From assembly GCA_021234535.1 (NCBI GenBank), contig CM037843.1, forward strand, positions 9,050,979 through 9,114,978: 64,000 nucleotides of DNA, given 5' to 3'. This document shows positions 36,974 to 49,355 of the stretch, one piece after another. Made by a program: the position numbers and the translations under genes. The notes under the pieces are model-generated. The model saw nothing but the letters and a program-made list of their open reading frames with translations, was not told the DNA's origin and did no database searches. The DNA comes from Stichopus chloronotus. Lineage: Eukaryota > Echinodermata > Holothuroidea > Aspidochirotida > Stichopodidae. How positions within the stretch are numbered: the first letter of the stretch is position 1; each line of letters starts with the position of its first letter.

Positions 36974-37739
36974 AGGTTGAAGTGCCTGCATTGATAAAAA
37001 AGGAGAATGTTTTACTAACCAATAGCGGGAGACCTGATCTTACAGTGGAGCTTCATGATCATATAAAGTTCTTATAACTTAGTTGATCCATAATGGTGTT
37101 ATATCAGTGTCTCTTCATGCACTACAGATGTGAAGTTCCCTGGCAATGACAGTAAAAGCCCACTTAGGATACAGAGTGTTAGAATTGGATCCTAGTATAC
37201 TTTGAAATTTGGTATCAGTATTAATGTTGCATGTGTTGCCAACAGTTGAAGTTTCACAGCAGTGGTGGTGTGGTATGTTCGGAGAGGGGCAGGTGGCTCC
37301 ATCTTCCATGTTACCATGTAGTTGGGGGCTGGGGATAGTGCAGTTAAAGGGCTGTTCTGTTTTGTTTTTTTTGTCACTGTTGTTAAAAGTTTATTTTGGT
37401 GGCTTTTGTTGTGTTTGTGTTTCAGTGGCCTTGCTATTAATAAGCATTGCTTCTGCCAGTTTTCCTTCACTTTTTATTTTGTCATTTCTTTCAAATCCTT
37501 AATTACAGTATGTATATCACCATGTTAAAGTGGAAATAACCTTCATGATTGCTATTGATAGACCAATAAGGAAGGAAAGAAAGATCTTTGCTTACCATCT
37601 AGAGTGGCTTTTATTTCTGTTTACTGTATGGGTATTTACTCTTGTGTGTTGTCCTAGAACAATTTGGAACTTGTTAGTCTTCTTAAATTGTTAATTATGC
37701 AGCACTGTATGGTGGTATTGCAATTCTGTCAATGTATTG

Positions 37740-38275
37740 TTAAAAGGTTGTTCGACATGCATCAAGAAAAGAGCTGGAGCAAATTGCAGAGTGCAACCCA
37801 GAATGAAAGTATGGTGGAATTGTGTTTCTATCTGTTACAGTTTTTGAGATATGGTCTTTCAAAGTTTGATGAAAATTCAAACTTGAGTATGATGATATGG
37901 AGTGCTGCACAGTGTTGGTATCTTTTGTTGTTGTTGTTGTTAGTCATATATATATATACATATACTCTTAATTGCTGGGTTTCACATCAGTGAGTATTAA
38001 TATCAGTATTTGCAGAAAATAAATACATGCTTTCAGAACAAAACCCTCAGGGAGTTAAAGGGATAACATTAGAGATTCAATATGGTGCTAGTCCTCCTCT
38101 CTTGACTTCATAAGTTTGTATGTACTAGCTGTTTAGTCATGGTGCAGGTGTAAGATTTGCCTGTGAAATCATCAATATTCGATAGACCTAAATGGAATTT
38201 GTGGCCATTTTCAACATTTTTAATGATTGATACAATCATTATTCCAAAATGACAACTTTCATTTTCAAATATCTG
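37740..38275 (+). mobile_element. ~0.5-kb TIR element (TCACACAACCTT family), fourth copy
   Basis: It starts with 'taaaaggttgttcgacatgc' and continues 'atcaagaaaagagctggagc'. It then follows the family order: 'tttttgagatatgg', 'aatacatgctttcagaacaa', 'aaccctcagggagtt', 'cctctcttgacttcat', 'atggaatttgtggccatttt', 'aacatttttaatgattgata'. The right terminal repeat is decayed. A TTG run and an AT run (37925-37965) sit inside it. Confidence 0.65.
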
Positions 38276-39539
38276 GAAGATGAGAGCATAGTTCTCTCTC
38301 AGGATTTGTGACATGTGATCTTTTACTCTGCGTTCTCTTCCCTGAAACATTGACGCAGAACAAAGGTAGATGACCATTAAATTACCAGTACAACTCATAT
38401 TTCAGCTTTTAAACTCTGTCACAACTTAGGACAGGAAAAAGGAGGGTAAAAAATTTGGACGAATTGGAAGATGTTAATGAATTTTGATCATGTTTACCAT
38501 ATATCCATTTTTTCAGCTTAATATTTGTATCACTAACAATGCCTCAACTTATTGTTATGTGCATACAGCAGATATTACCTCTGATTTGCTAGTAGCAGAC
38601 AGTCTGTGTGTATAAATCAAGGTCACTGATGATTAAGATAGCCTGGTATGTCATTAGTGTTTCCGGATGTGGGAAGTTCATTGATCAATTTTCAAACCAG
38701 CAGCTTACAACTGTAACATTTGAAACTGTTATTATAGCCTGGAGTCTCTGACATTCCGTAAGTCCAGGGTTTCCATTTAGAGAGTTATTTTCTTCTAATT
38801 TATTGTGATTTGCCTGTGTAACAAATTTGGTGTGATCATTTTTGAACAAGAAGAAATTGCATTTGCATTTTGAGAGAACCAACATTTAGTATGTAGCCTA
38901 CTCACAGATGGAAAGGTTTGCCTCATTAGCTGGAAAAACATTTACTGGTGGATGGGCCTCTAGTGTACCTGTAACTCTTTGGTTTCTATGGGATTATAAA
39001 GGTATGTAGTTATCCTGCTGCCATTGATTCAGTTGTACAGCAAAGTGTGTATGTTGATCTGTTCATTAGCTTAGTAGGCCTACTTCTTCAGTGTGCGATA
39101 TCAGTGTTGAATTTTTAGCAGTTTTATCTGTTAACGTCTAATATGTGGTCACCTTTTCACTCCTAAGTTATTTTGCTAGAAGTTACATCATGACTTTTTC
39201 TAAACGTACTGTACCATGAACACATTTCAGTTGCACTGTTAACAAATTCTTCGCCAGATTTCATTACATTGTTTTAGATACTGTGAGTAAAATCTGGATT
39301 GGATTCAAGCACTAATGGAAATTGGTTGTCTCCTTGGACAACCTCTTTAAACAAAATTTGGTTGTCCTGAAGGGTATTTGGGTGTCTGGATACCAGGAAT
39401 ATCCTGAACTTCATAATTGAGTACGATGTGTTAAAGAAGTGATCTAAAGTGCTCTCAGTAGACTATACACATACCACAGTTGAGAAAAAAGAAAAAGAGT
39501 GTGAAATGAAAAAAAGAAAAAAAGTGTCCCTCTTGTAAT

Positions 39540-39640
39540 GGGTGAGGGGTCAAAATAGATCAAATCTATACAAATTTACAACCATTGTATCTCAGGAAGG
39601 TGACCTGAAACTTGTACAGGCTTTTTGGAAATCTTGTAAA
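39540..39640 (+). repeat. Receptor-site family, highly diverged unit
   Basis: The phrases 'ggtcaaaatagatcaaatct', 'attgtatctcaggaaggtga' and 'cctgaaacttgtacagg' follow the order of the repeat unit but with heavy decay. This is assigned by phrase order only. Confidence 0.35.
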
Positions 39641-40867
39641 CAAAGTCTCTGATCTCCCACTATAGACAGGAAAGACTAAGTTTACAGTATTTCTGTCCTG
39701 TACATATGACTTTATTGCATTCTGCCTCACAAAAAAAAAAAAGATGATTTGAAATAAAATTTAATGACCCCAGTCATATTTCTCTGAAGCAATGAAGGCA
39801 ACTCTGTATGGGGTATTGTCAATTATTTTGGAGGACTTACTTTGTAACCTGTTTTGTACAGCCGTCAAATTTCGATGGTACAGTAAAAAGATTGGTCAAC
39901 TGGAAAGGATCTTTCACTAAGATTACCTACCATGCTGTAATTAGTTCCTTTCTGCAGACACTGTTTTGAGACTTTAAATTACTTTGAAATCTTGATAGGC
40001 CCATGAGTAACAATTTTGCTCTCAACTGAAGGGACAGAAATCTCAACTGGAGGCTCAAGTCCTTAGTTTTAATTGGTTTCCACAGAGATCGGAATTAATG
40101 TTTTTGCATTATTTTTTTTTCCGTTTCTCGACCTATTCCGCCTTCATAACAGATTTACGTGTTTATTTCAACTTTGTGTGAGTTAACTCAGACCTGCATG
40201 ACAATATCATGATAATGACGGTTCCAGCATGGCAGATGCTGTAAAAATGTTGTGAATAAGGTGTAGGCTTGTATGACCTCTCATTCAAATGATGAACTCT
40301 CTGGGTGTTGAGCAGTCAAATGACAAGTTTTTCAAGTGCCAATGTTAAGGCAGTTTAGAAAGAATAACAAAAATAGGACAAACTTCAATGAGAAGACACC
40401 CCCATCGACATTTATAGCAGCAATTTCTGCCAATTATAGAATGATTTGTTCCTCAAACTAAAAGAGCAGGCCAACATTCCTCACATCATAAGTAGTAAAT
40501 TGAGTGACACTTTTATGATGACTTATTTAATAACAAGATGTGAAAAATGTTATGCAACATTTTTCAAATATAATGTGATGTAATCCATCATTTCAGAATG
40601 GGTTCCAAATACTACTCTAGAAGCAACTTCATATCACAAGGACAGTTTCATTTAAGGAAAAAGCTTTGTACATTGAAAGACTCTTTTGAGTTCTCCAGCA
40701 GTTTCATTTTCACTGCTGTTAGAGTTTAAGGACAAAGAAAAGCACTTAATTTAACATGCAACATATTTGTAGGTTTTAGAGCAGACTATTATGCTCCCAT
40801 TGCATTGGGTGACTGTGCATATGAAGTCAATCACTCTTTTGCTTTCAAAGATAATGGTAACCTTAGT

Positions 40868-41262
40868 AATCATGCATATATGTGTATGTATGTATGTTTA
40901 GTATGTAGGTGTACCACATTGAGTTGAAGGACCCTATTGTTTTTGGTGGCAGCCAAAGCTCATTTAAGGTCAATGCAAGTCAAACTGTGGAAACCTTGGT
41001 AAACATGATATCTAAAGAAAGAAAGCTTGGACAAATGTCGTATTTGTGATGTTCTTGTACACCATTGAATAAAAGAACCCTATTGTTTTTGGTGGATGTC
41101 AAAAGTCATTTGGGGTCAAACTGTGAAAACTTTGTACACACAATATGTCAAGTAGGGACAGTTGTGCTTGATGGGGCACCATACATATCAGTCATATATC
41201 AGATTCATAAAATTCCTCATGATGAAATCATCAAAACCACAATGTGGAATTTGGTTATTCTA
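40868..41262 (+). repeat. Receptor-site array element, copy 2
   Basis: It starts with a 'tatgtgtatgtatgtatgtt' lead. Two units follow ('gatatctaaagaaagaaagc', 'ttggacaaatgtcgtatttg', 'tcaaaagtcatttggggtca'). It ends with 'cctcatgatgaaatcatcaa' and 'aaccacaatg', the same 3' segment as at 5.7 and 51.2 kb. The receptor-like sites are mutated here (GTCAAAAGTCA). A small open frame at 41065-41355 covers part of it and is not a gene. Confidence 0.7.
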
Positions 41263-42373
41263 GATGACTCTGTTATGTTCATATTGCTGGCGATGTTATT
41301 CCTTATTTGGAAGGGCTGTTTTTCTGGAAGGGTCATTATTCCAGTTGGACATTAAAGGGAAACTCCAGCCACCTCTATCTTGTATTACTATAGTCTGCTA
41401 TCCTAATTCAACATGTATGGCTCTTTTGAATCGCATGATCAGTTTTCGTCACTCGATTGCTAAATTTATGTAAGTTACACATATAGGCCTACATGTTCCG
41501 TATCATGTATTGCCAATAAAATGGTGACTTCTTATTGCTAGTAACGAGCTGCAGTAGGTTCATCGAGACTCAAAAGAAATTCAAGGAATGTCTCTTAGAT
41601 CTCAATTTCATCATAGGCATGACCTCATGAAGAGCGGCAGTATTTTTACTGTAGATCTGTACACTGTACTTGACCTTGCATAGGCCAGCTGAATTGCATG
41701 CATTGGCCTAGTTCCTACAGCTGTTGTATTAAATGAGTTTTTGAAACTTTTCTAAGTGTCATAATTTGTGTGCTTAACAACCAATTGGATGTGTCTTGCA
41801 TGGTCAGAAAACCAGTTGCAGTAGCTGATAAAAAAGTAAAACATCAGACATGTAGGCACACATAAAATCAGGAGGCGGCTGTTAAGCATCGTGGAAACTG
41901 GTGATAGAGAAATTAATGATAACGTTGATTGTGAATTGTAACTGCTTTCATTTTAAATTGCAGTCACTGAAGTGCTCAGAGTCTAGAGGACAAATTAGCT
42001 GTGGTTACTTTTTGATTTTGAATAGTGGAGGATGGGAGCAATGTGGTGAGGTTGCATGTATTCCAGTTCTGAAACTACAATTGATTTCATTTCACGTGCA
42101 CTAGATATACGTGTGTATTCATACTCCACATGGGCAGCTCTCCGTTTACATCTTCAGGTCATCCAAAGTACTTCCTGTCTTTGCATTCCTATTAGTGTAA
42201 GGCCTGGTGTCAAGTATTTGTCAGTGATCTTTTCAATTCTCTAGATGATACCACGAAGCAGTCTCAAGCAGCGATTACAGCGTCTCATCACATTGCCTGC
42301 CTTCAATTACCGTATCCCATGTCTTCAGTGACCGGCTTGAGAATGAAGGGGGCTGGGGTGTGTTGGAGGGGGA

Positions 42374-43232
42374 CATCCCTATGTTCCGACATCTCTATGT
42401 TTCGACAGCCCTGTATTCCGACGTCTCTAAGTTTCCACAGCCCTTAATTTCGACGTCTCTATGTTCTGACAACCCTACATTTCGACGTTTCAATGTTCCG
42501 ACATCTCTATGTTTCGACGTCTCTATATTCCGACAAAAGTTAACTTTGGTGCCGAAGAAAATGTACATTGGCGCCGAAGAAGCGTACTTAGGCGCCGAAA
42601 AAGTACTTTGGCGCCGAAGAAAATGTACATTGTCGCCAAAGGAAATGTACATTGGTGCCAAAAAAAACGTACTTTAGCCCCGAGGAAAATGTACATTGTC
42701 GCCGATGTCCATTTTAACGGCGCCAAAGTATAATTTTCTACCGACGTCAAAGTACACGTTGTTGTCAGTGTCAAAGTACACTTTTAGGGGGTCAAAGTAT
42801 ATTCTTCACCGGCGCCAAAGTACGTATGAATCGTTTCCAAAGTACACTTTAATCGGCGCCATAATACATTTATATGATCGGCGCCAAAGTATCCTTTTCA
42901 TCGGCGCCAATGTTCACTTTAACGGCGCCGAAGTACAATTTTTGGGTGGGCCAAAATACACTCTTCATAGGCGCCAAAGCGCTAATGTACATTCTTCGCC
43001 GAAGTACACTTCTTATCGGCAGCAAAGTACACTTTTTGTCGAAGCATAGAGATGTCGAATCATAGAGAAGTTGGTATAAAGAGTTTTCGGAATATAGATA
43101 TGTCGAAATATAGACAGGTAAATGAAGTCTCTATATTCCGACGTCTCTATGTTCCGACAAGAAATGTACTTTGGTGCCAATTTGTCGGAACATAGAGATG
43201 TCGGAACAAAGAGATGTCGAAACATAGAGATG
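42374..43232. mobile_element. Fold-back element of nested tandem repeats (TU-like)
   Basis: The left outer arm is ten successive units of exactly 16 bp from 42374 to 42533, consensus CATCTCTATGTTTCGA. Next comes an inner domain of ~19-25-bp units containing GGCGCC and GTAC ('ggcgccgaagaaaatgtaca'). In roughly the second half of the element (from about 42710) the inner units appear in the opposite orientation ('cggcgccaaagtacactttt'). The outer 16-bp units then return inverted, ending TCGAAACATAGAGATG at 43232. A small patch in the forward orientation interrupts the right arm at 43130-43183. Sea urchin TU elements are described as having long inverted ends whose outer domain is a short (~15-bp) tandem repeat, so the design agrees. 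The overlapping open frames here are repeat artefacts. Confidence 0.8.
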
Positions 43233-45409
43233 TAACCGTGTTGAAGGCACCGTACAATTTACTAATTTCAATGGTGATGGACATATGTACACATGCTCAA
43301 CATCGGCAGAGATCTATTTCCTAAAATCTTCAGTACAGCTAGAGTTACTGTATTTGTAATCTTTTATTAGACTGGTGTCAATTGTTACCAGTGATCTCTT
43401 AAACTAAGTTACCAGGTGATACCATTGAACTCTCTGACATTACAGAGTTTCCATCACATTATTTCCTGTAGTATGAGATACCATGTGGACAGGCCAGTTA
43501 AACAATTGAGCAACCTGTGAGATGGGGGGGGGTAGAAAGGATCAAGTGAATATTTCAAAGTGCAAAACTTACACTGTTATTTGCTTTAGAGAGAAACGCT
43601 GACTACTGTAGACCAGGAAGTTGACTTTTTTTGAAACATTCACATTGACACATACCCCTTGCTCACATTAATGCATTGTTTGGTGCTGCTTACTCGTATA
43701 TGAAACAGGTTTGATTGCATTGTCTAGGAGCTGTCCAGCATTTTCCAGACACTCTGCACCTGTTCCATGTATTCTCCTGGACTGACCTCTTCCCTTCTCC
43801 CAGACTTGCTGTACACTGGCCATTATTCCAAATATGTTTAAACAACACTTACCTGATAGTGGATTTAGGTCCCCTTACAATTATAGTTTCAATTACTTGG
43901 CCTTTCCTTTGAATAAAAGAGAATTATCTTTCTTTTATTCTGCAAATCCACTTCAGAATGGGGAATTCTATAAGTGATTTTGTTTCATTGTGATATTTTT
44001 CAAGGCACTTTGCTTTCCTTCGTCTGTCTAAACTGTTGCATCTTAAACTACCAACCACACACAAATGGTTTTCATTGTTTCACACTCATAGGTGTTTACC
44101 AAGGTACACCTTGACAAGGAAGTCCATTGTTTTCTTTTCATCTTCCTATTTGGCTTCTGAAGATCCTGTTTCCTAGCCTAGATTCTGTTATCCTTTTTGG
44201 TCATCCTAGACCTCAAAACCACTCCTTATTCATTCTTTCCTTTATTGGGAGGATATCCCATCAGGTGTGAAATCTGCTTTTCACAAATTGCAGTTACAGT
44301 AGGTGGTGTCTGTGCAAGTTCTTATGAGTAAGGCAAGTGATATGTCTGTCAAAGTAGCAGTATACCTCCGTTTTTTTCTCCTCATGAGCAAAGTGGGTGT
44401 TGTAATATTCCCCTTTCTTTTTTTTTTAGGTCAGACATTACAAACCTTTGACAATTCAACCCTTTCTTTACACAACTGGTGTCTCATATTTCAGACTCTT
44501 TAAACATTGTTGGGTGATGTTTGTTGTTCCAAAATGGACTTTCCTGACTCATGCAGGCATACCTTACAGTACATGCAGTTTGTACTAGGCCTACCTACAA
44601 TACACACTACACTAGACATCTTTGACCTGGGTTCCGTATTATTTAGTTTATGAAGTTATTACCATGACTGCCAGCTGTGTGGGGAATGTTCTGTCTTGAT
44701 GTTGAAGAAAAACACCATATATTTTGAGAAGAACATACCACAAGTAGTATCTGAAATTTTTCAAAGTGCTAGGTAGGATTCTCAATACTATGTCAAACTT
44801 TGTGGGCCTAACACAAAGAACATCTGTAAAAACTAACAGCTTCACCTGATGCATATTTAGAAGGTGTCTTGAGTTGAATGATGCTCCACTTTACTAATTT
44901 ACATAAAATAATAATCATTGACTTAAAAAGAAAGGGAGGTTGGGAGGTGGAGTATGATGAGGATAGGGAGTTTTGTACACTGGGACGCCATCAGAATCGT
45001 ATGATAGGCAGTGCACATATTGCTGTATGTCTATTATAGGACACCACCATTGGGTGGCACAGAGTGTACTGGAAAATTTCGGGTGGAAAACACCCAAATC
45101 ACCAGAAATGGCATTTCCAAGCCCATTTATAGCACCGTTAGTTTATACCTCACTCAACCCCCTTAAAATAAATTATCTAATACTTGTAGGTACATTTTCA
45201 AGAAGATTTATTTTTGGGTCAAAGTATGATTGGTGGGGGAGGGGAGCAAACATTGGGAGTGTATGTTTTCCTATGCCCCTTTTTGTGGTTGTTGATGGAA
45301 AACCAGAAATCTTTCCTTCTGTTTGACATTACAGTTGTGATCCCTTTCCATCTGTCATTCAATGAGGCTAATGATATTCATGCCAATCTATACATGTAGG
45401 TTTTTAATA

Positions 45410-45748
45410 TTAAAGAGAAATAGGGCACTTTTACATTGCACCAAAATGGTATCCTCAGAAAATAGCTGTAATCATTGTTAAACCGTTCAGGCTCATTGAT
45501 AGACATCTATAAAAGCTTCATTTCATTAAAAGATTGCACGTAACATGAGCAATGGAAAATACACCATTTGAATGTTAGAAAGTTTGCGTCAACAAATAAT
45601 GAATTTCTATCTGTGAGGAACATTTCTCTTGAAAAGAATGCAACCATTCTAGCTGCCTTATTTTGAGTAATATGTCAGTCTGTGTTCACAAATATCAGTT
45701 AAAAAAAAGAATTTTGTTCTGCAAGAGAAATGCCCTATTCCCCTTTAA
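45410..45748 (+). mobile_element. 339-bp TTAA-flanked MITE, intact copy
   Basis: TTAA at 45410-45413 and 45745-45748 flank inverted ends: AAGAGAAATAGGGCA on the left, and TGCCCTATTCCCCTT on the right, which pairs with AAGGGGAATAGGGCA. The interior matches the fold-back arms at 23647-24285 ('aatttctatctgtgaggaac', 'ttgaaaagaatgcaac'). It is non-coding; the piggyBac-type target site is the main clue to its class. Confidence 0.75.
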
Positions 45749-47285
45749 GTTTTCAACAAAGGGAAGCATGTTTTACTCGATTGGTCAAAGGTGATCCTGT
45801 GTTTGTGATGATCCTTCAGACTAGCAGTGTCGATCAAAGAATTCTCTCCTCTCCCCTTTTTTATGCTGTTGATGCAACATAAAATCCCAAGATGTTTGTG
45901 TTATGAATCATCATCAATAGAACTTGTCTAGCTTTATTGGTCCTCTCGTCATTAATCAAAAGAGCTGTCTTTTATTTTCTTCCCTAGTGCTTCCATGTCT
46001 TTGAAATGGTCGCACAGGTGCTGCTGCTGCTACATTGAACTCTGATCCACACTGTCTAACATCAGTAATCCTTACATATGTGTGCACCATGTGCATGCCC
46101 TGGTATGGTCTTTATGGGCTGGTTAACATAAATAGGATAATATTTCTGGTTTATAATTGGGTAGTCAGATTGGTTTAGTGAATTCCTCTTGAAGAAAGGG
46201 TAGGAGGGAGAACTGAGCTCTGGAGGCACAGAATTGGTATTGGAGAAGGAGGTACAAGGGTTACAACCATACATAAACAACAGGTACTTCACTGGGATAC
46301 CCTAGGCCTACCTATAATAAACTAAGAAGTACATGTGTAATGTCACAGACAATATTGGCAATGACAAAGGACATGTTTCCATCAATCCAGAAAAAGATGA
46401 AAAATGTGCAGGTAATCCAGTTAACATTGAACGCCTACATAGTATAAACGATGTAAACATATTAATAGCATGTGGCTTTGTTCTGTGTTTTAGAACAAAA
46501 ATGTGAAAAAATTACACAGCTCCACTGCTTTTAATATGTTTCCGTGTTAATTCGTTCTCCCATTCCCTTCTTTCTGATGTCCTCTCTCTCCATAATATGT
46601 TGGTGGATTTCCTTACCATGAATTCATGCAGCAGAAATCTGTATAAATCTTCAACGCACCAATGGCTCTGATGAAATCAGCCTTATTACTCTTTAATATA
46701 CTGTGCAGTTTTCGCCTTCAAGTATGTAGAAATTGTATCAAACAACTTGTGTGTCATTTGCACTATAAATAGTCAAAAAATGCACGTCTGCATGCGTATA
46801 TTCATCTGGGTCTAGTTTTGCATAGTGTGAATTTAACACTTCCTCTGGATATTAAAAAAACCACAGAAGAATTGACTGTTAAGTTGGAAAAATGTTAACC
46901 TTGACACACTGTCAATTTATTCTCTCACACTGGCACTTAGAGTTCTATTAATTAATTTTCACTTTGGAGTGTTTGGTTTATCGTAGATAATCATGCAGTT
47001 TGCATGAGTCATTCGTTAGCATTGATATATCGAAGACTAATCTTTTCTGAGAATTTGATTACTATGTAGATGGTATCCCAAAATGACATGAATTGTTCTG
47101 TGTAAACTGCTTGACAAAAATCAATCTACTTCATGGACGGGAGGAGAGGTGCACTGTCATTTACCCTTTAAAATGTTTGGTCCTGTCCTTTTTGCTATTC
47201 TTTGTAGAGGTGCCAGATATTGATGTGGCATTGATTATGACTGAGCACAGAAAGGTGGGCCACACGTGATAGCTAACGAATTACC

Positions 47286-47330
47286 TTGTATGTGTGTGTG
47301 TGTGCACGTGTGTATGTGTGTGTGTGTGGA
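47286..47330 (+). repeat. TG microsatellite
   Basis: An interrupted run of TG/TATG dinucleotides lies between 'ccttgtatg' and 'gaagagacagg'. It is a plain simple-sequence repeat. Confidence 0.85.
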
Positions 47331-47717
47331 AGAGACAGGAAAAAAAAAATCATTATACCTGACCAACATGTGGAACAAACATGAAAATGTGTACCATAGT
47401 CCAAATTAATTCTGAGTATTCTTTCAAGGGGTCACTGAGGCATTGCGGGATTTCAGTTAAAGCAGGAAGGCCTTGCTGTGTTTTGTTATTCCTTTGAGAG
47501 CTTTAATATTTCACCAGCCAAAGAAAAAGAGACATGCTAAATTCACAATTTTTGCCATTTAATTAAAATGATAATTATTGCAACCATGACAAATGTTTTT
47601 TTGGTCTTGTCCTTTTTTGTATACCATGTTTAACACCACTCAATAATGACCATTGTCATACATAAGCTTTCAATTATTAGAAGATCTACTGTTAGCTCAG
47701 CCTGTGTAAATTATGAG

Positions 47718-47960
47718 TTATTCCCTCCTCACCTGCCTCAGCGTAACAGATGCACTCCCATCGACCTTACCAAGAGTACTAGTAACCTTAAACAATGCCA
47801 TTGATGTCATGTGGTCTGAACTGAACTAGTGCCTCCTTCCCATTTGACAATCATGATATTGGTATCCAACCAGACAACAACACAGCAGTAATAGCTAATC
47901 ATAGAACTGCTTTCTATAGTTGTTGGTTGCATGGTACCCTTGTAATGAAATGTCCAAATA
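47718..47960 (-). repeat. Dispersed element E, copy with open exon-like end
   Basis: On the minus strand this copy aligns with 9571-9740. It has 'aaatgggaaggaggcactag', 'caatggcattgtttaaggtt', then an open stretch reading VTSTLGKVDGSASVTLRQ directly before GTGAGGAGGG, a plausible splice donor. The terminal 18 codons carry no stop here, unlike the 9.57-kb copy. I recognise no protein family. Confidence 0.5.
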
Positions 47961-48834
47961 CCACAAAATCCACGTCTCTCTAGCCACACTAACCTTGGAC
48001 TTACATTTTCGCAAACCCCAAACTTCTCATTATAGTATTAATTTGTGTATTGGAGGCATTTAAGTGGAAGCTTGATATCTGCCTCAGAATCACATCATCT
48101 TATATAACAAACTGATAAGGAAGACCCAGGAGCTATTTGCGCGTAACCATTTACCAGTCTAAACAGAGCTAATATCCATCAACATCATTGCTGAGGGTAA
48201 GGTTGACAAGCTTAGCATATCATCTACATCAACAGCTTGATCTTTTAATCTCCCCAAGTTTATGGGTTAACTGTAGCTTCTGTTCTCCATTAAAGGAAGG
48301 AAACAAGTGTTTCTCTTAACTTTAGCCTCCTTGACCCACTAATACACGCTGCAGGCTATCTGCCTTAAAGCTCAACTCCAGATTATGGTTCTTAAAGGGA
48401 GCATTCCTACAACGTTAGTCCTCATCGTAGTAGCAGCAGCCGGTAGTCTTCACAATACGTGCAGTAATTGACTCATGTAGGGATGTCACGGTTCTTAGAA
48501 GAATTGTCATTTCGATTATGTTCTGGAATTACATTCTGCAATGTGCATCAGAGTGATGAGCAGCGTCAGAAAGTTGATACTTCACGTTTAGTGTTCATAC
48601 ATCCACACTGAAACAGCTAAACTCAGCCCAAAGGTTACTTGTATTTTGAAATGGTGGCTGCCATTGATTTTTCAAGGTCATCACTGTACATTATAAGTGT
48701 TGCATTTGTTTGCTGAATTTGGTTGGTACTGGGTATTAAATGTGGCTGTAAATACAAACACTATATTCAGCTTTGAAGTTATGGATTTTGTTGTCATACC
48801 AATTTTGCAGTGTGATGGGACAACTCGATCAGTC

Positions 48835-49062
48835 AATTCGAACCCAGGCTATTTCTCAACCCCGGAGTATTCCCCCTCAGACAACTTCTCCCATACGAAT
48901 TTCTTCAGGGAAGGGTTAGGGTTAAGGTTAGGGTTAAGGTTAGGGAGGGTGGGAATTGCCCACAGGGAAATCATTTGAGTTGGGAATTACACGGGGATAA
49001 GTTGTTTGGGTGTTAGTCATCCATTGGGAATTGTCAGGGGAAATTGTCCAGGAGCGTTTTCC
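48835..49062. repeat. Inverted degenerate repeat around a telomere-like core
   Basis: Plus-strand phrases on the left ('ggagtattccccctcagaca', 'acttctcccatacgaattt') are mirrored on the right in the opposite strand ('gggaattacacggggataag', 'gggaattgtcaggggaaatt', 'gtccagg'). Between them, at 48913-48948, is a GGGTTAGGGTTAAGGTTAGG-type run. A single-orientation relative with its own 'gggttagg' lies at 28490-28690. The open frame at 48697-48978 overlaps it and is not considered real. Confidence 0.6.
48913..48948 (+). repeat. Interstitial telomere-like repeat
   Basis: About six units alternate between GGGTTA and AGGTTA forms (for example 'gggttagggttaaggttagg'). The metazoan telomere unit is TTAGGG, so this resembles a degraded interstitial telomere sequence or a chance product of the surrounding repeat. 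Confidence 0.8.
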
Positions 49063-49224
49063 AGGAACCAACGATTTATACTACAGACTACAGTTTTGGA
49101 AAAGGGTTTTGTTGGTGTCTAAGTTGTGATGTTAGTAAAGTTGTAACTCATATGTATGCAGGTTATAACATATCCATCATTTCAGAGATGAATATGTAAC
49201 TTATTTTTACCTAACTTCTATTTT

Positions 49225-49290
49225 TACTTACTCCTCACTTACGTGGATAAATGCAACAAAGACATTCCCATCTATTTGTCAAGAGGACTG
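49225..49290 (-). repeat. Element E fragment, decayed
   Basis: Plus-strand 'ttactcctcacttacgtgga' and 'gacattcccatctatttgtc' line up with the ends of the 9.57- and 47.7-kb copies. The donor-like sequence is altered (CACGTAAGTGAGG on the minus strand). Only the terminal segment is visible. Confidence 0.45.
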
Positions 49291-49308
49291 GTTCTCTTTT
49301 AACACTGT

Positions 49309-49355
49309 CCAGCCTAGTACCAAGTTGTCTGAAAGACAACCTGGTACTAGTCTGG
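49309..49355. other. Short hairpin, 21-bp arms, 5-base loop
   Basis: The arms 49309-49329 and 49335-49355 are reverse complements at 19 of 21 positions, and the loop is TGAAA. Directly after it, a 20-base phrase 'ctctttagaaagcatcaaag' is repeated once with one change (49365-49384 and 49390-49409). The stem is short for a typical microRNA precursor, so a transposon end or local rearrangement is equally likely. Confidence 0.7.

Noticed and set aside
41348..41370. TTAAAGGGAAACTCCAGCC, looking like the start of another TTAA MITE
   Set aside because: I found no matching inverted end followed by TTAA within the next several hundred bases.
42360..43225. Several overlapping open frames on both strands with repeated Arg/Lys/Pro and 'MYI' patterns
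   Set aside because: They are produced by the 16-bp and GGCGCC tandem units of the fold-back element. Frames on opposite strands mirror one another, as expected from the inverted repeat.
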